This document shows, in pieces, positions 56,308 to 64,000 of a DNA stretch of 64,000 nucleotides. Every line of letters begins with the position of its first letter. Positions within the stretch are counted from its first letter, which is position 1. The DNA comes from Agromyces badenianii (GTDB lineage Bacteria > Actinomycetota > Actinomycetes > Actinomycetales > Microbacteriaceae), in assembly GCF_003070885.1 (NCBI RefSeq), contig NZ_CP028913.1, positions 2,232,001 through 2,296,000 on the forward strand, read 5' to 3'. Position numbers and translations under genes: made by a program. The notes below the pieces were generated by a model, which worked only from the letters and a program-made list of their open reading frames with translations, was not told where the DNA came from and ran no database searches.

Positions 56308-56994
56308 GTGGCGCAGCTGCTGATCTTGTCGCCGGCAGCCAACGATGACGTTCTTCCGGCCCTGTCGCTCCTGTCTCACCGAACGCGGATCATTCCCGCT
56401 TCGCCTGAGCAGCTGGTCAGAGCGCCCGAATCGGATCTCGTCTTCCTCGACGCCCGCACCAATCTGGCCGGCTCGAAGGCGCTGTCCCAGATCCTCCGCA
56501 CCACCGGGCTCTCCGTCCCCCTGATCCTGATCGTCACCGAGGGCGGGCTCACCGCGGTCACCCCCGACTGGGGACTCGACGACGTCGTGCTCGAGCATGC
56601 CGGGCCGGCCGAGCTCGATGCGCGCATCAGGCTCGCGATCGGCCGCTCGCAGTCCTCGCAGCCGAGCGAGCGCATCCAGACCTCCGGCGTCGTCATCGAT
56701 GAGGCGAGCTATTCGGCGAAGGTGCACGGACGCCCCCTCGACCTGACGTACAAGGAGTTCGAGCTGCTCCGGTTCCTCGCCGCGCATCCGTCACGGGTGT
56801 TCACCCGCGAGCAACTGCTCAGCGAAGTGTGGGGCTACGACTATTTCGGCGGCACTCGCACCGTCGACGTGCACGTGCGGCGACTCCGCGCGAAGCTCGG
56901 CGACCTCGACAGCCTCATCGGCACCGTGCGCAACGTCGGCTACCGCTTCAACGTGCACGAAGACGACGAGGGCGCCCCCGTCACCGCGCGATAG
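56308..56994 (+). CDS. glnR: GlnR-like winged-helix response regulator (atypical receiver)
   Basis: A 228-residue OmpR-type regulator. The receiver half ([83 protein letters not shown]) is GlnR-like: it keeps one Asp but lacks the full acidic pocket, so phosphorylation is doubtful. The effector half is [49 protein letters not shown]. GlnR controls nitrogen genes in actinobacteria; no kinase is adjacent, in keeping with orphan GlnR. GTG 56308 sits seven bases after GGAG. Confidence 0.82.
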   Translation: MAQLLILSPAANDDVLPALSLLSHRTRIIPASPEQLVRAPESDLVFLDARTNLAGSKALSQILRTTGLSVPLILIVTEGGLTAVTPDWGLDDVVLEHAGPAELDARIRLAIGRSQSSQPSERIQTSGVVIDEASYSAKVHGRPLDLTYKEFELLRFLAAHPSRVFTREQLLSEVWGYDYFGGTRTVDVHVRRLRAKLGDLDSLIGTVRNVGYRFNVHEDDEGAPVTAR

Positions 56995-57005
56995 CGCAGC
57001 GGGCA

Positions 57006-57029
57006 CCGGCCGCGCAATTGCGCGGCCGG
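57006..57029 (+). terminator. palindromic terminator after the GlnR-like gene
   Basis: A perfect 24-bp palindrome, arms CCGGCCGCGC/GCGCGGCCGG around AATT, 12 bp past the stop. Confidence 0.75.
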
Positions 57030-57049
57030 CGCCGGCCGCCCGGCAGTTG

Positions 57050-57093
57050 CGTTACCGTCCGTTGACCAACACCTCATCTCCAGGTCATCCGCC
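57050..57093 (+). promoter_or_regulatory. putative PHO-box array upstream of ppk
   Basis: Four 11-bp units, CGTTACCGTCC, GTTGACCAACA, CCTCATCTCCA and GGTCATCCGCC, repeat in register directly before ppk; the second and fourth best resemble GTTCACC. CATGAT (57099-57104) could be the -10, which would place the start point at or next to the ppk ATG. Confidence 0.5.
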
Positions 57094-57110
57094 AGTGGCA
57101 TGATGAGAGG

Positions 57111-59281
<2,171 letters not shown>

Positions 59282-59285
<4 letters not shown>

Positions 59286-60229
59286 AGACGGCGGTGTCGA
59301 CGGCGGTCTATGCCGCGGGTGCCATCTGCTGGCGCATCATCGACGGCAAAGTGCACGTGCTGGTGATCCACCGCACGGTCCACGGCGATGTCACCATTCC
59401 CAAGGGAAAGGTCGATCCGGGCGAGTCGCTGCCGCAGACGGCCGTGCGCGAGATCGCCGAAGAGACCGGTCTCCAGGTCGCGCTCGGCGTGCCGCTCGGA
59501 GTCTCGAGGTATCCGCTGCCGAGCGGGCGCGAGAAGATCGTGCACTACTGGGCCGCCGAGGTGAGCGAACGGGCCCTGCAGCGGTCGACGTTCAAGCCCA
59601 ACGGCGAGGTCGCCGCGATCGAGTGGGTCACGGTCAAGCGAGCACGCGGCTACCTCAGCTACGGACCCGACGTCGAGCTGCTCGACGCGTTCGCGAAGCT
59701 GCTCGACCAGGGCATCACGTCGACGTTCGCGCTCGCCGTCGTGCGGCACGGCAAGGCGGTCAGCCGCTCGAGCTGGAACGGTGAGGATGCCGCGCGGCCG
59801 CTCACCGAGCGCGGTGTCGAGCAGTCGGCGGGTCTGGTCGACACGCTCGGCGCGTGGGCTCCGAAGCGCATCGTGACGAGTCCCGCCGTGCGCTGCGTGA
59901 CGACGGTCACGCCGCTCGCCGCGGCCACCGGCATCGAGATCAAGCGCGACTCCGGCATCAGCCAAGACGCGTGGGAGTCCGGCGACGACGAGGTGCGTCG
60001 AGTGGTCGGAAAACGGGTGCGGGCCGGCAAGAGCGCCGTCATCTGCAGTCACGGCCCCGTACTGCCCGAGATCATGCGCGAGATCGCCCTCGCCACCGGC
60101 ACCCCGCTGGGGTCCTACGTGACGGATGCCGCGGGGCTCGAGGCGGGCGCGTTCAGCGTCGTGCACCTCTCCTCCGAGAGCCCGGGGTCGGGCATCATCG
60201 CGATCGAGACGCATGCACCGCGCGCCTGA
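59282..60229 (+). CDS. mutT1: NUDIX hydrolase / histidine phosphatase fusion (MutT1-like)
   Basis: A 315-residue two-domain protein. The NUDIX box [24 protein letters not shown] (G-x5-E-x7-REUxEExGU) lies at about residues 42-65; a phosphoglycerate-mutase-like domain follows from about 155, with [13 protein letters not shown] and [11 protein letters not shown]. This matches mycobacterial MutT1, which cleaves 8-oxo-GTP and diadenosine polyphosphates and also sits just after ppk. GTG start overlaps the ppk stop by 4 bp. Confidence 0.93.
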
Positions 60230-60285
60230 GTCACGGCTGGCGGGCACCCGTTCCACGTGCGGGCGGGGTGAGCGCGACAGCGGTC

Positions 60286-60307
60286 GTTCACCTGCTGTTT
60301 ACCGTCG
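60286..60307 (+). promoter_or_regulatory. putative PHO box upstream of pstS
   Basis: Two adjacent 11-bp direct repeats, GTTCACCTGCT and GTTTACCGTCG. The first is a near-perfect GTTCACC unit as known for PhoP-regulated pst promoters in actinobacteria. CATTAG about 22 bp downstream is a possible -10. The pstS start is 90 bp downstream. Confidence 0.65.
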
Positions 60308-60396
60308 TGGCGGAAGCTCGTAAGGCGCGCTCATTAGCCTCGCAGACGGGTCGGCACCGACCCACACCTGCAATCCAACCCCGGAAGGGAATCCAC

Positions 60397-61488
60397 GTGA
60401 ATCTCAAGCGTTTCGGCGTGCCCGCCGTTGTCGCCGTCACGGCCGCGATCGCGCTCAGCTCCTGTGCCTCGAACGAAGGCGGCGCAGCACCGTCGGAGTC
60501 GGCCTCCAAGCTCTCGGGCAACCTCGTCGGCGCCGGCGCCTCCTCGCAGGACGCGGCCCAGCAGACGTGGATCGCCGGTTTCCAGATCGCGAACCCCGAG
60601 GTCACCATCGACTACGACCCCTCCGGTTCGGGCGCAGGTCGTGAGACCTTCCTCGAGGGCGCCAGCGACTTCGCCGGCTCCGACCGTGCGTTCAAGGACG
60701 AGGAGATCGCCGCCGGCGGCTTCAAGAAGTGCGCCGCAGACTCGACCCTCGTCGAGCTGCCGCTCTACATCTCGCCGATCGCCGTGATCTTCAACCTCGA
60801 GGGCGTCGACTCGCTCGACCTCGACGCTGCGACCGTCGCGGGCATCTTCGCCGGCACGATCTCGAACTGGAACGACCCGGCGATCGCCGCGACGAACCCC
60901 GACGCGAAGCTCCCCGACCTCGCCATCACGCCCGTGCACCGCTCCGACGACTCGGGCACGACCGAGAACTTCACCGAGTACCTCGGCGCCGCTGCATCCG
61001 ACGTCTGGACCTGGGAAGCTGACGGAGTCTGGCCGTTCGAAGGCGGCGAAGCCGCTCAGGGCACCTCGGGCCTCGTCGACGCCGTGACCAACGGCAACGG
61101 CACCATCGGTTACGCCGACGCCTCGCGCGCCGGTGACCTCGGTACCGTCTCGATCAAGGTCGGCGACGAGTTCGTGCCGTACTCCCCCGAGGCCGCTGCC
61201 GCCATCGTCGACGTTTCGCCGTTCGCCGAGGGCCGCGCCGAGGGCGACCTCGCCATCGACATCGACCGCACCTCGGAAGAGGCCGGCGTCTACCCGATCG
61301 TGCTCGTGAGCTACCTCATCGCGTGCGGCCAGTACGAAGACCCGGCGAACGTCGAACTCGTCAAGGGCTACCTCTCGTACATCGCGAGCCCCGAGGGCCA
61401 GGAGGTCTCCGCGACCGACGCCGGTTCGGCGCCGATCTCGGACACGCTCCGCGAGAAGGTCACCGCCGCGATCGACTCGATCAAGTAG
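60397..61488 (+). CDS. pstS: phosphate ABC transporter substrate-binding lipoprotein
   Basis: A 363-residue exported lipoprotein that binds phosphate. Signal peptide and lipobox ALSSC (C23). Phosphate-binding segments: GAGASSQDAAQQTWIAGF, DYDPSGSGAGRETFLEG, DFAGSDRAF, ITPVHRSDDSGTTENFTEYL. GGAAGGGA precedes the GTG at good spacing; the open frame further upstream runs antisense-like through mutT1 and is not used. First gene of pstSCAB. Confidence 0.96.
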   Translation: MNLKRFGVPAVVAVTAAIALSSCASNEGGAAPSESASKLSGNLVGAGASSQDAAQQTWIAGFQIANPEVTIDYDPSGSGAGRETFLEGASDFAGSDRAFKDEEIAAGGFKKCAADSTLVELPLYISPIAVIFNLEGVDSLDLDAATVAGIFAGTISNWNDPAIAATNPDAKLPDLAITPVHRSDDSGTTENFTEYLGAAASDVWTWEADGVWPFEGGEAAQGTSGLVDAVTNGNGTIGYADASRAGDLGTVSIKVGDEFVPYSPEAAAAIVDVSPFAEGRAEGDLAIDIDRTSEEAGVYPIVLVSYLIACGQYEDPANVELVKGYLSYIASPEGQEVSATDAGSAPISDTLREKVTAAIDSIK

Positions 61489-61494
61489 TGACAT

Positions 61495-61533
61495 CGTGCC
61501 CGACCTCGATCGTTCGCGGCGGGGTCGGGCACG
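61495..61533 (+). terminator. hairpin between pstS and pstC
   Basis: Perfect 11-bp arms CGTGCCCGACC/GGTCGGGCACG with a 17-base loop, 6 bp after the pstS stop. It probably stops or stabilises most pstS transcripts so that binding protein is made in excess of PstCAB. Confidence 0.65.
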
Positions 61534-61579
61534 TTCGCGTCTCAAGAACCCGACTCAACAACTCTGAGGATCGCACCAG

Positions 61580-62518
61580 ATGACGTCCGTACCCGGCCCG
61601 ATCAAGGCGAAGCTTCGCGTCGGCGACCTCGTCTTCTCCCGCTCCGCGGTGTTCGCGGGGTCGATGATCCTCGTCACCCTGGCCGCGGTGGCCATCTTCC
61701 TGATCGTGCAGAGCCTGCCGGCCATGGTGGCCTCCAAAGAGGATGCTTCGATCCTCACGACGAGTTTCTGGGACTACGTCGGTCCGCTCGTCTTCGGCAC
61801 CGTCTGGGCCGCGGCGCTCGCGCTGCTCGTGGCCCTGCCGATCGCCATCGGCATCGCGCTCTTCATCTCGCACTACGCGCCGCGCCGCCTCGCCTCGGTG
61901 CTCGGCTACGTCGTCGACCTGCTCGCCGCCGTTCCGTCGGTCGTGTTCGGCCTCTGGGGCATCGGCGTCTTCGCCCCGGCGCTCGTCACCGCCTACGCCT
62001 GGCTGAACGAGAACCTCGGCTGGATCCCGCTCTTCAGCGGCACTCCGTCGGCGACCGGGCGCACCATCCTCACGGCCGCCCTCGTGCTCGCCGTCATGGT
62101 GCTGCCGATCATGACCGCCATCTGCCGCGAAGTGTTCCTGCAGACGCCAGTGCTGCATGAAGAAGCAGCGCTCGCGCTCGGCGCCACCCGCTGGGAGATG
62201 ATCCGCACCGCGGTGCTGCCCTTCGGCCGCCCCGGCGTCATCTCGGCATCGGTGCTCGGCCTCGGGCGGGCGCTCGGTGAGACGATGGCCGTCGCGATGG
62301 TGCTCTCGGCGTCGCCCGTGATCACCTTCCAGCTGCTCACCTCGGTCAACCCCAACACGATCGCCGCGAACATCGCGCTCAGCTTTCCCGAGGCGTACGG
62401 ACTGAACGTCAACGTCCTCATCGCCACCGGCCTCATCCTCTTCATCGTGACCTTCGCGGTCAACGCCTTCGCGCGCTGGATCGTCAGTCGCCGCAAGGAA
62501 TTCTCGGGAGCCAACTGA
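61580..62518 (+). CDS. pstC: phosphate ABC transporter permease PstC
   Basis: A 312-residue permease with about six membrane helices. [19 protein letters not shown] is a PstC signature, and the EAA loop is [49 protein letters not shown]. Pairs with PstA in the membrane. The stop and the pstA start share one base (TGATG). Confidence 0.95.
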   Translation: MTSVPGPIKAKLRVGDLVFSRSAVFAGSMILVTLAAVAIFLIVQSLPAMVASKEDASILTTSFWDYVGPLVFGTVWAAALALLVALPIAIGIALFISHYAPRRLASVLGYVVDLLAAVPSVVFGLWGIGVFAPALVTAYAWLNENLGWIPLFSGTPSATGRTILTAALVLAVMVLPIMTAICREVFLQTPVLHEEAALALGATRWEMIRTAVLPFGRPGVISASVLGLGRALGETMAVAMVLSASPVITFQLLTSVNPNTIAANIALSFPEAYGLNVNVLIATGLILFIVTFAVNAFARWIVSRRKEFSGAN

Positions 62519-63612
62519 TGACCGTCCAGACCACCCAGGCCCCCGAGACCGGCGCACCCATCGCCAACTCGCTCACCGCCGGGCGACTTCCGAAGTCGGC
62601 TCCGTGGACGATTCTGCTCACCGCGGTCGCCGCCGCAGCCGTCGTCTTCGGCGTCATCGCCGCCGGCTCGGGTGGCGGCTACAACTGGGGCGGTGCGCTG
62701 TTCATCGGGGCCCTGCTCTACATCCCCTCGATCTGGCTGTTCTCGACGCTCGTCGAAGGACGTCGACGGGCGATGGACCGGCTGGTGACCGCACTGGTCA
62801 CGGGCGCCTTCCTGCTCGCGATGATCCCGCTCGTCTCGCTCGCGATCACGGTCGTGAGCCTCGGGGCGGCCCGCTTCGACGCCGACTTCTTCTCGATGTC
62901 GATGCGAAACGTCACCGGCGAGGGCGGCGGAGCCCTGCACGCGATCATCGGCACCCTGCTGATGACGGGCGCCGCAGCGGTCATCTCCATCCCGATCGGC
63001 CTGATGACCTCGATCTACCTCGTCGAGTACGGGCGCGGTCGCCTCGCCCGGGGCGTCACCTTCCTCGTCGACGTCATGACCGGCATCCCGTCGATCGTCG
63101 CCGGTCTCTTCGCCTACTCGGTCTTCGCGATCTTCCTCGGGCCCGGCACGCGCACCGGCATCGCCGGCGCCGTCGCCCTCTCACTGCTGATGATCCCCGT
63201 CGTCGTGCGCTCGAGCGAGGAGATGCTCCGCCTCGTGCCGAACGAGCTCCGCGAAGCAGCCTTCGCCCTCGGCGTGCCGAAGTGGCTGACGATCGTCAAG
63301 GTCGTGCTGCCCACCTCGATCGCGGGCATCACGACGGGCATCATGCTCTCGATCGCGCGCGTCATCGGCGAGACGGCGCCACTGCTCATCGCCGCGGGCT
63401 TCACCGCGAGCGTGAACTACAACATCTTCTCAGACCGCATGCAGTCGCTGCCCGTGTACGTGTACACCCAGTACGCGAACCAGGGCAACCCGGCCGAGGC
63501 CTACATCGACCGGGCCTGGGCGGCCGCGCTCACCCTGATCCTCATCGTCATGGCGCTGAACCTCGTCGCGAGGCTCGTCGCCCGATTCTTCGCGCCGAAG
63601 TTCGGCCGCTGA
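62518..63612 (+). CDS. pstA: phosphate ABC transporter permease PstA
   Basis: A 364-residue permease. The N-terminal half is longer than in E. coli PstA, with two extra hydrophobic segments before the transporter core. Core: [49 protein letters not shown], and EAA loop [47 protein letters not shown]. Coupled to pstC. Confidence 0.95.
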   Translation: MTVQTTQAPETGAPIANSLTAGRLPKSAPWTILLTAVAAAAVVFGVIAAGSGGGYNWGGALFIGALLYIPSIWLFSTLVEGRRRAMDRLVTALVTGAFLLAMIPLVSLAITVVSLGAARFDADFFSMSMRNVTGEGGGALHAIIGTLLMTGAAAVISIPIGLMTSIYLVEYGRGRLARGVTFLVDVMTGIPSIVAGLFAYSVFAIFLGPGTRTGIAGAVALSLLMIPVVVRSSEEMLRLVPNELREAAFALGVPKWLTIVKVVLPTSIAGITTGIMLSIARVIGETAPLLIAAGFTASVNYNIFSDRMQSLPVYVYTQYANQGNPAEAYIDRAWAAALTLILIVMALNLVARLVARFFAPKFGR

Positions 63613-63635
63613 CCCCCGGCAAGCAAAGGAAACCA

Positions 63636-64000
63636 GTGTCCAAGCGCATCGAGGTCCGCGACCTCAACGTCTACTACTCGAAGTTCCTCGCCGTCGAAGG
63701 CGTGACGCTCGAGATCGAGCCCCGCAGCGTCACCGCGTTCATCGGCCCGTCGGGTTGCGGCAAGTCGACCTTCCTCCGCACCCTGAACCGCATGCACGAG
63801 GTCATCCCCGGTGCTCGCGTCGAGGGCGAAGTGCTCATCGACGGCAACAACCTCTACGACCCCGACGTCGACCCGGTGCTCGTGCGCCGCCAGGTGGGCA
63901 TGGTCTTCCAGCGGCCGAACCCGTTCCCGACGATGTCGATCAAAGAGAACGTGCTCGCGGGCGTGAAGCTCAACAACAAGCGCATCTCGAAGTCCGACGC
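63636..64000 (+). CDS. pstB: phosphate ABC transporter ATPase PstB (5' part)
   Basis: The first 121 codons are in the window. GTG start after [25 protein letters not shown], Walker [33 protein letters not shown] and the Q loop [21 protein letters not shown] are diagnostic of PstB. The ABC signature and Walker B lie beyond the right edge. Confidence 0.95.
   Translation, partial: MSKRIEVRDLNVYYSKFLAVEGVTLEIEPRSVTAFIGPSGCGKSTFLRTLNRMHEVIPGARVEGEVLIDGNNLYDPDVDPVLVRRQVGMVFQRPNPFPTMSIKENVLAGVKLNNKRISKSD

Overview
The window is chromosomal DNA of a high-GC actinobacterium, most likely a member of the Microbacteriaceae (Agromyces-like). I infer this from the strong G/C third-position bias, frequent GTG starts, a CIRCE-controlled groEL2 without groES, the order carD-ispDF-cysS-rlmB, SenX3/RegX3 with PhoU and Gpm, a UgpC-type ATPase next to a DUF4032 gene, and a MutT1-like NUDIX/phosphatase gene directly after ppk. 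I see no insertion sequence, prophage or CRISPR array.

Layout. 1-8 kb: 5' part of pta, SRP RNA, tRNA-Ser with a partial duplication of its 3' end, a small membrane protein, a GNAT, a HerA/DUF853 ATPase, a stand-alone LigD-type polymerase and a phosphotransferase. 8-18.3 kb (minus strand): a tightly overlapped run, in transcription order malate synthase, DUF6986 aldolase, AllE, a fused allantoinase-OHCU decarboxylase, hydroxyisourate hydrolase and urate oxidase, then a saccharopine-dehydrogenase-like / GNAT / MenC-NSAR-like trio. 18.4-23.6 kb: divergent xanthine dehydrogenase genes and a guanine-deaminase-like gene. 23.7-32.4 kb: molybdenum regulator, modABC and the molybdenum cofactor genes moaA, moaE, moeZ, moaD, moeA, moaC and mogA.

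32.4-45 kb: PAP2 phosphatase, MFS exporter, groEL2 with CIRCE, DUF3048 lipoprotein, cold-shock protein, LytR_C and DUF3263 proteins, msrB, nitroreductase, DMT transporter, tRNA-Thr, DsbA-like protein, UgpC-type ATPase and DUF4032 kinase-like protein. 45-50 kb: rlmB, cysS, ispDF, carD and a lipoprotein. 50-64 kb: phosphate physiology (regX3-senX3, phoU, ppk, mutT1-like, pstSCAB, cut by the window edge) with gpmA, ygfZ, a nitrobindin-like protein and a GlnR-like regulator in between.

How it works together. The 8-32 kb region forms a purine-to-malate route: guanine to xanthine to urate to allantoin, then AllE and malate synthase, with molybdate uptake and cofactor synthesis alongside to supply the xanthine dehydrogenase. 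Allantoate amidohydrolase (AllC) and a recognisable ureidoglycolate lyase (AllA) are absent from the window, and a poorly characterised CitE-like aldolase sits where such functions would be expected. The right end is a phosphate regulon; three of its control regions carry 11-bp-spaced repeats resembling PHO boxes.

Main oddities: the AllB-UraD fusion with an in-frame 21-bp duplication at its joint, a hexanucleotide microsatellite inside the urate oxidase gene, a 7-bp repeat array running into the regX3 stop codon, and a GGCATCC/GGATGCC word that recurs against the prevailing codon preference.
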